Shown here piece after piece: positions 1 to 12,700 of a DNA stretch of 64,000 bases. The notes beneath the pieces are model-generated. The model was not told the DNA's origin, ran no database searches, and saw only the letters and a program-made list of their open reading frames with translations. The translations under genes were made by a program, and so were the position numbers. Source of the stretch: Helopsaltes ochotensis (lineage: Eukaryota > Chordata > Aves > Passeriformes > Locustellidae); the NCBI GenBank assembly GCA_013400155.1, contig VXBM01000058.1, forward strand, positions 62,001 to 126,000, in the 5' to 3' direction. Every line of letters begins with the position of its first letter. Position 1 is the first letter of the stretch.

Positions 1-3000
1 CCACCAGCCAGCTGTGTTCAGAAAAAAGGTGTCTTCTGCACATCCTCCCAAACTCCAGCAATAAATGGAAGATGTCTGAGAACTAGAAGTTTTATCAAAG
101 AGGATCTTTGATATACTTTTATTAATTTCACTACCAAATGTGAACCTAACTACTAACAGGGACCTAGCACTACTAAAGGAAAGAGAGCATATAGAATTAT
201 TCCTACCATTAATTGAGAACTAAACCTTAAACAGGAGAAGAAATCTGGATTACTATCCCTTCCTTCTCCCCCATGAGAAACAGGACTCCAGACACATGTC
301 ACTGTGTGGAAATTTCAGATTTGTAATCTGATTAAGGTATCTAGCCACAGTTGTTTGAGTAAGCCAGCAGACACTTGTCACTGCAAACTATGTTGAAGTT
401 CAAGGTCTACAGAGCAGTGTAGATCTTCAGAATAATGCTGGAAAGCATTATTTGTTTGTTTTTTTCCTTCCCCAAGTTCTGTTATTAAGGGAAGGTCTAA
501 GCATGGTTGAAGCAAAGACCATATACACCATCATGCAGACAAAATATGGCCAAACGACATCCAGTATTATTCACCAACAGCTGCTTTACCTGGTTTCGTT
601 AATGGACAATTACCACTCTTGCCCTGCCATTTCAGTCCAATTTGTACCTTACTACTACAGTGCCTCAACAATCTTTCTTTCACTATGTTCCTGCAATGCC
701 CCAGCTTTAGGTGAGGGTATTAGTACTACTGAAAACTACAAGCAATTACAATAAAACTACAATTTTAATATACTCTTGCTTTGGGGTCAATTACTTTCTC
801 TGTCAAATGAAAGAGGTTTTACGTAATGTTGTTAATCACAGAATTCTTGTTTTGTGTCCTTGAAGATAACTAATAAAATTAAGAGGCCTCACCTGTAGGT
901 TAATACATCACCTTGAACCTCAGTGCAAACCCTTCTATGCTATCAGCTTAAAAAAAAAAGCTGCCTTATACCCAGCAAGGAAGTTACTGTGCAACTTAGG
1001 GACAAAATAATGAGCTGCTCTCAAAAGAAGGCAGAGCCATTGCTGCAACTTTTCTCAAGAATACATTAAGATTTGTATTCTTATCTGTGATTTGTCTTAA
1101 ACTAACATTTAAATCACCTGGTCTGAAATTTAGGACTACTTTTAAGTAATATTTAAATCAAGCAATTTCTCCACACAAATTTAGAGAGGAATTTGCAGAA
1201 TTACAGAAGTTGTGCTAATTATGTTCTAAACTCTCCTGAAAATTGAAAGGCAAAAGAAGCATTTAAAAAAGTTAGATGTTAAGCAAAAACCCAATTCCTT
1301 ACACTAAAATTCACCCAAGCTCTGATGCATTATGCTTTTTCACACTCACAACAACATTTTAAACGTTAAGACAACTTCGTACTAAATAATAGCCAATTAA
1401 AATATTTATAGTGCTAAGTGCATCTGTCCCATTTGTAATTAGCAGTGAAGTGGCAGTTTCTGAACTCAGAATCTGCAGCCCAGCAAGTTTAGGAGAGACC
1501 TTGTTAGGGACAATAAACCCTGGAGGAGTTATCAGTTGTAGGGGCTCTCTTGTGTCAAAAAAAAAGAAACAGCATAATATGCTCACAAGTCACATAACAT
1601 TTGCATACTTGGAAGGACACATTTTTATCCCATACAACTGCAAAGCAAATTCAAAAGAAGATCCTCTCTAATACACAATATACACAGCTAAGTATACTTT
1701 CTATACTTGAATATGATTTTTTTTTGTTCCAAATACATTGATAACCATCAGCTTTTTACAGGAACTGTCACCAAATCCAGATGAAACTCTTAACAATTCC
1801 CTTCATGTTATGCAAAAATCAAGATGAGGCACTGCTTCCACAGCTCTATGCAATACTTACTGTTCAGACCACATAAAAAGATTTAAGTACATGCTAGTGA
1901 ACAAAACTTTGACATTGCCTTTACTGGCTTCCTTAGGTGCTTGCCTGAGATTTAAAGAGAAAAAAAGTCTTACTTTTTGTCACGAATTATTAGAGCTATT
2001 TGATCCAAACCACACAATGACATTCAAACTTCTAGTAACCCTCATGGTAATGATTTTCTGATAGCTCTGCTAATAATTTTACAATAAGAATCAATCACCA
2101 GATTAACATATTTAAACTGCAGCAACCTGAATTTTTGACTTAACTTTTCTCTGATTTTTTCCTCTCCTATTAAAATAGGAAGAAAACCTGCAAAAAGTAT
2201 CTTACAGAGGAAACCACTCTGATCTCCTCTAGTAAAATGCTTCTTCAACAAGACAACGGCAGTTTTACATGTTTTAACTGAAGGGCAACTTCTGTTGCAA
2301 GACTACTGTAAAATGAGACCTCTATGATGGATGCTTTTTCTATAGCAACATTGATTATTCATAGTCAGGAAACTTTTAAGGTAAAAGAGGAGTCCCATTT
2401 TTGGTGTGTAGCCAACATCTGTAAACAAACAATCATCAGGACGAAGATTCATGATGCCAAAGAGCTGAGGATAAGTGTTACTTCAGTGATTTACCCCTCA
2501 GCACAGCTAACACAAGTAAAGCTTCCAATACAGAAGTGATGTTCTTCAAAAGGAAACTGGAAGGAAAACCCACGTGGTGTTACCTAAAAGAAAAGAAATA
2601 AAGACCAAACCAGAAAAACAACTCACTAGTGATGAAGAAGATGGGCTGAACTAAATGAAATAATTCTATTCCTCCAGTGTACTTGGGCAGAACACACGAT
2701 CACCTCAAGCCATTTTCACATTTCAACAGCCTGGAGCAAAGGGAGACCAGAGTGCTTCCTTCCCACTGTAAGTGAAGATTTTCTATTCCCAACAAGCAGA
2801 GTTAGATCTGACCTACAGGCAAAACTGAACAGTAGTTTCTGAACACATTTATGCCTTGCATATTCTGTTAATACAATGCAAAAAAGAGAAAATCTGTCAA
2901 AACAAAAGATTTTTCATGGTAGATGACATTAACAGAATGTTTTTTTAATAAGAAAAAAAGCACTAGTTTCCAGGTATACTAACACAAACTGTAAATCTAA

Positions 3001-5805
3001 ATTTATTAGAAGGCTTCAGCAATTTGATGGCAGACATAGGTGAGGTGTTTTAACAGTGTCCAACTATCAAGTTGATTAGCACTTCCACTAGCAGGGAAGT
3101 CAAAGCTCTGAATAATTGCAAAAACATTTAAAATTAAAGTTTTGAGCATTCTGAGGTTTTGAGATGCATACTCAGAGCTGTCCACATACTCTTAGCATCT
3201 ATGATTTTCCCAGAAAACCTTAAATTATGCAGTTTTCTCCATCAGAGGAGACCCAACTCATTTTTTAAGAAGACCAAAGTGTACCCTCTGATACAAAGTT
3301 CTTGTTCAGCTTCAAGCTCTATTTAACTCAATCTCTCCAAAATAATGATAAGTTTCTCAGAGTGGTAGACTTAAATAGGGCAAATCCAGGTTCAGTACCA
3401 GGTCCCTGAGAACACTGCATTTAAAAAAAGGTATGAAATCATTCAGCAGGACTTGGTGCTGAGAAATATATTTTCCTTTTCCAAATATCCTACTGAGAAA
3501 GAGGCAGGGTGCAGGGGATTAAAAACACAAAAAACAATACCCACCCTCCCCACTCTTTTTTCCATACTGATTCACAACTCCTTCAGTCTCTAACTCTTCC
3601 TTCTACTCCTCATTTGCATCCAGAATTTCTCTCTGCTGCTGGAGAACTACTACAGCAGACATTTCAGTACAAAAGGAAGGAGTTTTCTTTACTACTGTTC
3701 TACAAGCAGCATCATCCCCAGCTGGAAGTAATTGCCAGTCAGTGCTAAATGTCATCTGTCCTCAAGGGATCATCTTATCTACTGCACGAGGGATGTAAAT
3801 AAGACCCTACAGCTCATTTTGTCTCTTGACTAGCTTCTCCTCAGCTTCCCCTGTAACCCTGTGCGTGTGTTCATGTGGAGGGTGGCACGCGGAGTGGGGC
3901 ACGGCAAGGAGAAAGCACCTCAGCTGATTTGGACACACATTGGCAATTTTACAGGTTTGACATTAAAAGTCCTTGTTCCAGATTTGAAGGCACTAAAAGT
4001 TACTGAGTAAGAATTTACTAGTATAAAAGGAAACATTTCAGGTCTCCGGTAAGATGGTAGTAAATTTAAATCTTTATTCATAATTTAAAATGAAGGCTAA
4101 GAAACCTTTATTCTAAAGTTCATATGAAGGAAAACAGTAATTTTATCCTATCCTATTAGTCTGTACACCTGTTTACAGATAATTGCTGTATCCTTTACCT
4201 ACTCAAGACACTGAAATAAAAATGAGAAATAGTTTAGTTTAATTAAATAGCTTAACACTAGACTTACTACCCACACACATTTTACATGCTTACTTTGACA
4301 GCTGAACCCCCCAAAGCTGTGGGTTTTTTCTTTCTCCCCCCCACCCTGTCCCTCCAACTGATAATCCTTACATGTTTCAATTAAAACAAAACAAAAAACA
4401 CCACTTGTACAGAATTCTAGGGAGAACAGGAGTTTATTGAGTTTTACCTGTCTGAAAAGTGCTGGTGAAAAGTTGCCATTTCATGCTTTGTCTATAGACA
4501 AGATAAGTCAAAAGAGAAATTGTTGCAAAAAACAAGCTCATTTGAAAACTGAGTGTTTCTCCAGAACTTCTTACCATTCCTAAGTGAACACAAATGTGAG
4601 AAGTTTTTACATGAAGCTAGTCCTTTTCATTATCAGATGCAACATCTACACTTAAGGTCCCTCACAACTATTAAAATACTTTCAGGCAGTATTAATACAC
4701 GGAGAAGCAATTAGTCATATCTTCAAGAAGCCAGGTATCCCAGCTCTAAAAGTGCATCATTTAAAACATTAGTAATGGAATATTTTGAAAGAACATCTCA
4801 TTCAGTATTAATGCATGCCATTATTACAAAAATATTCATTGCATATTGTAGGAACAACAACTTTCTTTTGTAGACAACAAAAAGCATGCTGAATGGTATC
4901 AGATCAATATAAATCTATTTTTAATGAGGTTTAAGACACTGTTCAAGTCCCATTAAGAGCAGCTTTCTCCAACTGTGCATCAGTGTAGGCTTACACAGCT
5001 GTTAAAAGTTTTTCACTAATGTGGCTTAGACTGGCCCCAAACTGAAAGCAGGGCATTAAGACTGGATCTTAAATTTTAGAAATCCTTCATTTCATTTTTT
5101 TAAATAAAACATTAAAACCCACTGTAATAATTAGGTATAAAAGTTGTTAAGAGTAACAAATTTGGGCCTAACTAGCACAACATACAGGTATTTACACAAA
5201 TGCAGATTTGCTGTTGTCTTCAATACTGGGAAGACATCAGAATGTGAACCATGTGCTCAAGCCCAATCCCCCAAGACTGAAAGACACAAAAACCTTGGGG
5301 AAGAGTAATATAAATTGCATGTCAGCTCAACTGCCCAAGTCAGCCCAATAGCATGGCTCAGCCTGGTTCAAAGTGAGCAGCAGTCACAAGTAAACCAGTC
5401 TGGTTGTGGTCATTTTAGCAGCTGTACTTTAAGTTAACTGGAAGTAATTAACCCCTGTAGTCAACAGGATATTCCCATAAAGCAGTTGATGACACCAATT
5501 TTCTAAATGGATGATGATGAAATACACAGAATGTCCAAGATGAAAGAGCAGATGAAGATGTGAGATGTTAAAATGATGCAACAAAACAAGATATATAAAT
5601 TAAACAAGAATGTTTAATCAAGACAATCCTTTCTTTTTCCTTTTTTTTCTTAAACAGAGGTTCTTCCAGAATTTTTTTAGTTGGAAAATCAAAGCCTATT
5701 CCCACAATAGTGAGGCCACTTCTTTCAAGCAGCTCTGTTGTACAACTGTTACCAGGATCCTAAACTATTTAATTTGTTTTCTATTGGTATTTCTGAACTA
5801 AAAAG
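1..5805. other. Downstream flank of ATP1B3, no gene seen
   Basis: AT-rich sequence with only short open frames (up to 100 codons) that resemble no family I know. By human synteny the next gene is TFDP2, convergent with ATP1B3 and with a long 3' UTR. Part of this stretch could be that UTR on the plus strand, but no TFDP2 coding sequence is visible. Nothing else was recognised. Confidence 0.5.
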
Positions 5806-5825
5806 TTTCAAAATATTGTATAGAT

Positions 5826-5831
5826 TTTATT
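5826..5831 (-). terminator. Candidate distal AATAAA of ATP1B3
   Basis: AATAAA lies on the minus strand 734 nt after the stop codon, with T-rich sequence downstream (TATTTTGAAACTTTTTAG). It would give a long 3' UTR. Confidence 0.3.
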
Positions 5832-6144
5832 TGTGCTCCACATATTACAAGCAATTAACAACACAAAGAAAGGTTCAATTCCTCAGCTAGAACACCAAAC
5901 TCTATACCAAGTATTACATGTACACAATACTTGCACAGTGACAAGCACAAGAAAGTACTAGTTAAGCACTTACTTTCAGATATCCATACCAACTCTTAAA
6001 ACCCAATTCTCCCACGCCACCCAGTCCACAATTTAAGGCATCTCCACACAGCCATCCATCCACTGACCCACCCACTCCCATACACACAATTTCTGTTGGA
6101 GGTGTTCAATCTTACAAAGAAATCACTATGTCGATCAGGTACCA

Positions 6145-6150
6145 TTTATT
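6145..6150 (-). terminator. Candidate polyadenylation signal AATAAA of ATP1B3
   Basis: TTTATT on the plus strand reads AATAAA on the coding strand, 415 nt after the stop. Downstream on the minus strand, roughly 6090-6045, lies a GT-rich stretch (TTGTGTGTATGGGAGTGGG). That would serve as a downstream element, although it is somewhat far away. Use is not shown by the sequence. Confidence 0.35.
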
Positions 6151-6393
6151 ATTTATCCCTCTAACCGTGTCAGCACTGAGATATGACAGTTAAACCAGTG
6201 TTAAATCAATACAATATTTACAGAGCACAGCACATTAAGCTTGAGACACTCACGTGGAGGATAAAACCACATTTTAGAGCAGGACAAAGGTCACCATTAT
6301 TATGTGTTTGAAAACAGCTATTTACAGGTCCCTATGACATTAACTATAGTCTGTACACTGTTCCAATGGGGCAGGCAAAAAGCAGGATAGGCA

Positions 6394-6399
6394 TTTATT
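6394..6399 (-). terminator. Candidate proximal AATAAA of ATP1B3
   Basis: AATAAA lies on the minus strand 166 nt after the stop codon, followed by a short T-rich run. It would give a short 3' UTR. Confidence 0.25.
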
Positions 6400-6564
6400 T
6401 TAAGGGAATTTAAACATACAATTTGGAAGCATATTATTATGCTACCCTGAACGCCAGAAACCACCTCAACATTCTTCAAGGTGGTCTCATATCCTAGAAT
6501 GGCATGTCCAGCTGATACAAAACAGACAACACAACATTTACTTTGTGGAGAGTATTTACTCCAG

Positions 6565-6735
6565 CTATTCAGACATCAGAACTTTGAAGGCAATTCGTCC
6601 CAGAAACTTGTCACGGTCATCTTGATTTTTTAAATTAGGTGAGCCCAGGATCTTACACTCAATTGCTATTTCTTCTTTGGTACCGTTGGGGGTAATTGCT
6701 AGTTGGACAGCCACTAGAGGCTGCAAATAGTGAGC
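6565..6735 (-). CDS. ATP1B3: ATP1B3 exon 7, C-terminal ectodomain and stop
   Basis: The acceptor AG is the ct at 6736-6737, and the exon starts in phase 0. It encodes 56 residues and a TAG stop at 6565-6567. It reads AHYLQPLVAVQLAITPNGTK at the start and contains IECKI, NLKNQDDRDKFLGR and the end FKVLMSE. The cysteine in IECKI would pair with that in exon 5 (IQCTP). NGTK is an N-glycosylation sequon at the place where human beta-3, as I recall it, has NNTG. The last five residues differ from the human ending. Confidence 0.96.
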   Translation of the reverse strand, partial: AHYLQPLVAVQLAITPNGTKEEIAIECKILGSPNLKNQDDRDKFLGRIAFKVLMSE

Positions 6736-9700
6736 CTAGTAAACAGAAAGATGGGGAAAATATTTTGAGAGACCAGAATAAGTTAGCATTAAATTAACAT
6801 TTAATCCATCAGAACAGTTAGGAAAAAAGCTAATTAAGAACTCAACTTTTCAAAGTCCAATCTGATTCAGGTAAGACTTTTTTTCCCAGGTTAGAAATAC
6901 ATTCTTCATATTATTTCTTTAATATATTCAACATAATTTGAGTCACAGACAGTATCTTCAAGAGGCATATGACTTTAGCCCTTTTATTAGATCCAATTTT
7001 TCTAGAAACCTTCAATGAAAGAACCTCAGAAATTAGTGTCTTCCAACCCATTCTGTTGACTCTTCTGCAGGTTTTGGGTTTGGTTTGGCAGGGTCTGAGT
7101 AATCCGCTACAGAATGCAACTTTTCTAGCAGGGTTTGAAGTATTGGGGTTTTTTTTCCAAAAGCATGACTCAACAAATACTAATAAACCAGCTACCCTTC
7201 TCCCCTCTTCATTTACTTGTTCAGCAACAAACCACTCTGTTATCTGTTTAATAGCTTTACACAGAAACCTTTGCTTGAACATCCTGGCAATATCCTTCCT
7301 GGTCAATCATTTTCAGTGGAACAATATCAACTGGTGACTACTACAAAATTAAAGTAAGAATGAGAGTAGAATGAATTCCTTTCTTTTGTCAAACCAATAT
7401 TGTACGTGACAACCAATTCAGTCAGAACAACTTGCATTCTCTTGTAAAGTGCCTATGAATCAAATAGGAACTTATTATACAATGTTAAGGCAGCATTTCA
7501 TGCAATGTTCATGAAGCATTCCCATACTTTATTAATGTTTTTAGGTCAGTACTGCTGACTGCTGATTAAGCAAAATTCTTTTCCAGGTAAAGAATCATGT
7601 AAGTCAGTGGACTAAATACAATACTACAATACTATGTAAGTATAAACATTAAATTTTAATTGAACAAAATTTTGGTTTAAGTCTTTTTCTCTCCTCATTA
7701 ACTTAAAAGACTGTTTAATACATTTCTGATTGTTATAGCCTATCTTCTCTACCAAAGAATACACTACAGAATATTCAAAGTCTCATTTACAAAGGATTCT
7801 GTCATGGAAGTACATGTGCTAAAATCTTTAATGTGAGGTACTAGTAAGAAGTAGATTTAAGTAGCTGCTTTCATTGAATAGTGGTTCTAGATGAGAAATT
7901 TTCCTGTGCTCCCATAAACTTCAGACTGGAAGGGAGGAAATGCAGCTAGGCAGGGCTCCCTCAAGACTTTCCAGTTGTAAGGGTGATACCACACAAAATT
8001 TTCTAAAAAGCAGAACTAAAATTCCCATGTTTCCTCATGGAGAGAAGTCTTCTCACCATCAAGATTTTTCCAAAGGGGTACACAAACGTCTATGATGTTT
8101 TCAAAAGAGATGATACCATTACAGATTTTTACTCAGTATAAAATTTGGAGGAGGAAGAGGGAAGAGAGGCAGATCCTCATTAAGAAGATCCTCATTAACT
8201 ATGTCAGCTCATCTAAAGGGAACATTCTCCAAGGTCAGAGCTGGGCTCATTGTACTAAGCAGCAAAAGACACAGAACCATACTGGACCACAAAATTGTAG
8301 ATATTAGTACTTTTCTGGCTCCTACCTGAACAAGAGCAGCAAGTTTATTCAAATCATCTTAACTTCTTTACAGAATAAAATAATTTAACAGTTCCACACT
8401 TATATAACATACTTCTGTTGCATGGCCAAGAAATCAATCCAGACCCTTGAGACCTAGTCAAATACTCAAACTTCTCACAACTCCTCTTACTGCCTCTTCT
8501 TTTTCTCACTATACTAATGTTAGGAGAATTAGGCTTCACATAAGCAAGAATCCCTAAAACCATAGACCCTGTTCCACATGGCAAAGTGAACAGAAAGGAC
8601 AATGAACCAAAAACCAGGGGGGTGAAAAACAATAATAATGTGATTTTTCTAAATCACCTAATTTAAACAAAGAATAGCACTGTGTTCTGCTGATCCTCAT
8701 TAGTGGCTTTTCATAATCTTTCATTTTCCATCAGTACAGCAGCAAGATGGGAATTTTGTTAGTAAAGTTCTTCATCCCATCCTTGATGCAAAATGGGTTT
8801 TGACATGTCAAGGTCCACAGATGCTGTATTTTGCGTATCTTAGGGAAGCAGTACTCTCCTTCCCTATTCTTTCATTCCAAGAAAAGGATGGAGTCTGTAC
8901 TGACTCCAGCTGTGGGAAGCACAGGCAATCTCTATTTAATTTGCATGCCTAAGTGAATAGATGGGGTACAAATTCACAACATGGCAACAAAATGGAAAAT
9001 GCAAGCAAATTATCCTTCCTCATTAGTAAAAGCCACAGGAGGATAAAAAAGTTATGGAACGGCTGCAAGTATACTGGAAAATTAACTGACAAAGGAGTAA
9101 TTTAATACAAAAATCACTTTGGTGAAATTACAACCACCCACGATGGTACATTATGGATCTAATAGATTTATGTTCTAAAAAGAACCTCTATCTTCAACAG
9201 TGAACAATGTTTATTACACTAAATAATAGTAAGAGGCAATATAATTTTCTGTTTCATAAAAGGTATAGATTTTCTGCATACAGTGATCACAAATAGATGC
9301 AAGAAAATAAAAAAAATTAACTGAACTCAAGTCTCAAAAGACCGGAGTTTCAAAGAATAGAGTATTACTTCTATGTATTCTGTGTTCATAAAGTAGTGAG
9401 TTTGGGGTTTTCACAACAATAATTAAAAGAAACCCCAAACTTATCTGCTACCTCGAAGTCCTTCTTCATAAAACAGGGCAAACACAAAACATGATGTGCA
9501 GAGTCACAAAGAAATATAATTTACAACACCATAAGGACTTATACACTTAATATCCTATACAGATATTAGAAAGTGTATTGTAATATGAAGACCCAGTTTA
9601 CTTCTGCCTTTCCCTGAATTCAGAAAGACTCCAGAAGATTTCAATGAGCAAAAAAGAGCAGCCACTCAAGACTGCTGTGTACAGCCACTCCTCCATTAGG

Positions 9701-12700
9701 ACAATGCCCAGTTTGTTCATGTCTGCCAAAGCACGTCTCCAGCCTCACTGAGCGCTGTGCAACGTCTGCATCTGCAATATTCCTTAGCAGTACCTCATTA
9801 CAAAGTTCAAACTTCAGAATTAATCTGCAACCAGCAACTGTAAATGCACACAGGAACGAAACACTGAAACTGAAGACCATCATTAAGGGATACTTACATG
9901 CAAGCTTTTCCCATAGTATGGGAAGTACTTCAAGTCCATTGCGCCATTAGGAGGAAAATAATTTATGTTAACCATGCCTTCTTCCTGTAATTGCAGACAG
10001 CAGCAAAAGTAGAAGTTAACATTTGCTTGCATAAGAATGAACACAAAATTAAAGTGATAATCCAGCGATCAAGTGCAAAATACCTAAAAAAGGGCAACTG
10101 ACTTACAAACTCAGAATAATTCAAACCAGATTTCTTTTGGCAAAGTCACATGCTGCACACATCTGCTGCAGTAAGGATTAGCAGTACTACTTAACTTTGC
10201 AATCTAGTCAAATATAGCTTGCCTTCATACTTAGGAGTCAAAGTAATGGGGAAGGGGGAAGAGTATGTTCATTTTAATGAGTAATTTAACAACCCAAGCG
10301 CCCCCTATATAACTAAAATCCCAAGTATCCCCAAGCAAGTGTATTTTGGTGAACCATGTGCTGTTAAAATCCAGATTTTAAGCCTCTCAAGCCTGTAATG
10401 ATACAAGCCTTCACAAAGAACCACAGATACCTCTCTGCAGCAGTGTCATTCCTAACATAAGGTGCCTTCTATCCTTCAAATACAGGCCAGACAAGAAGAA
10501 ACCAAATGATTAAAATGGTGATGTTGCTGGAGTTATACCACCACCTCAGAGGAATATATACAGATGAAGGCCTTATCACCCAACTGGCCCCTGCAACCCC
10601 AAATCCTGGAGTAAGAAGGAGCTGCCTACAAAGCTGCTGCCCAATTTCTGACTAAGGAGTTACTCAATCCATAAAATATACAAAATATGTATGTATGATT
10701 GAGCTGTCCAGACACAAGCTATCAGTTTAGCAATACACAAACACCTTTCCCTATATACAACATTCTTCACGACTGTATGTCCTGGCAGAATATCAAATTA
10801 TTCCAAGTTCAAAACACTAGGAAAAACCCACATGTAATGCGCCTTTCTGTAATAAATGAAATATACTGCCATAACCAAGGGAAATGTCATTAAAACAACC
10901 CCTCCAAAATGCTGAATGGAAGTTCAGAACATCACTGCTTGTTCCATGTAATTCACAAGTTCAGAGTGTATTAGCAAGTTTCATTGTTTTTTTTCCCTAT
11001 TACCATATACAACAGCTGTGATTTTAAACAGATACCCTACAAAGACCAGAAGACAACTGCAGTAAGACCAAAGCATATTTAAGAATAAGCCACAGCTCAA
11101 GGTTTTCTTCTTTTCACCTTTTCAAAAGAACATACAGTATTTTTTTAGGATATGGCCACATTCTCATTCCTTTGCAGTCTAAATTATTGCAATCATTAAT
11201 ACATGTTTCTTAAGTACTTTGGACCTTGAGTTTGCATATGCAACTATTAAGCAGGAATATGTTGATTTTCACCATTATTCTTTGTTTTATTTAAAGCTCA
11301 TGCAGCTGAAAATACTCACTTTTCAAATGTGTTGCTGAAATAATGGTTAAATAATCAGCATATAGAATAACATAGGCAAAGTAAATAGGAGTAGTGCTTT
11401 CTGGAGCAGCTAAATTCAAGGCATGCATGCAGTCATCACTATACACTAAATATATGCATTAGGCTATCAGTGCAATAGCAGGGAGGCTCTGGGACATGCA
11501 GCTGCCTATCTAGTGCAACTGTTGAGGGGGTTCCAGATCTTCTTGAATAAACAATCCTAATTAATATCCCTACACAATTAAATAAAAGCAATCAAAAAAC
11601 ACCTAAACAAGCTGCATTTGCTGAAGAACTTCAAGAATCAGTCCATTAGAAATGTCACTTTTTCTGCTTATCATTTAGTTTCCACAAAGAGCTGCTGACA
11701 GCAAATCTAAAATATCTGACAACTTAGCTGGACAGACTTCCACCTCATTAACTGGGCCTTAATTAAGACTGTAGTTTAGGAAGAAGAATTCACCAGATAA
11801 TGAAATAATATAGAAAGACCCAAGGAAAGATTTTGGGCAGGAATGATCTATAATCAATTGAGAAGAAGAAATGGAGAAGACAAAGAGCAGTATTCATTAG
11901 TAGAAACTGTAAAACAACAGATTTGTCACAAAAAGCAAGTTAACTCAGATCCTGAGTGTGCTGACAAAAGCAAGGCATATAAGAGTGTCATTCATACAGC
12001 TAGTCTTTGTTCTTGTCAACTAGAAAGTGACACCTAACACAAAGTCAAGATGGTCAATAAACAGCAAAAAAAGATGTATATTGGAATTATGGCTCTTTTC
12101 CTTTTCTCTAGTTAAAAACAAAAAAACCCATCAATTTTACCAGTTTTCAGTAAAGGCTGTTTTAAATTGAAAGAAATACTGCTGCAAGATGTTCTAGCAC
12201 ATGTGAAACTGCACAACTCTGGCCCCAAACTAAAGACCTAAAATGTTGGCCTTCAAACTTCTTGAAGTTGGTTTGAATTTTGAATCTTTTGTTAGTTTGT
12301 TTCTCTTTGTGGATATTCTCAAGTCTGCAGCAGATTAGTTCCTACAGGGTCCAGGAGGAAGAGCTGCTGTAATGAGTGCCTGACACTACAAATACTCATT
12401 TTCCTCATCTACAGAAATTACAGTGATGACAGCTTCAACTGCATGAGGGCAGAGGGGAAAGCATTCCCAGCTATAAGATTGCTGACTCTGAAATAAGCCA
12501 TCTACTTAAAATTTTTCCATTAAAAAAATCCCACATAAAAAGTGCAGAGAGAATAAAGAATCACCACCTCACAGGAGAACAGCAGAAGAACATAAATTCC
12601 ACATTGAAAAACTTAAAACGATGTTTCAGGTGGCCACGACCGGCAGGATGTACAGACAGAAACCATTAACCTAATTTTGTATTTATCAGACTTGTAAAAG

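Larger units (their letters stand above)
5806..6564 (-). other. ATP1B3: ATP1B3 3' UTR (approximate extent)
   Basis: This is transcribed, untranslated sequence after the stop codon. Three minus-strand AATAAA hexamers (6399-6394, 6150-6145 and 5831-5826) offer alternative ends. The lower limit is set about 20 nt past the most distal one and is an estimate. No open frame in it looks coding. Confidence 0.5.

Noticed and set aside
452..754. 100-codon plus-strand frame, tested as a TFDP2 terminal exon
   Set aside because: No acidic C-terminal tail or any TFDP2 likeness is visible.
6911..7337. Overlapping antisense frames of 131 and 122 codons
   Set aside because: Lie inside an ATP1B3 intron, match nothing known, and both strands cannot easily be coding; treated as chance.
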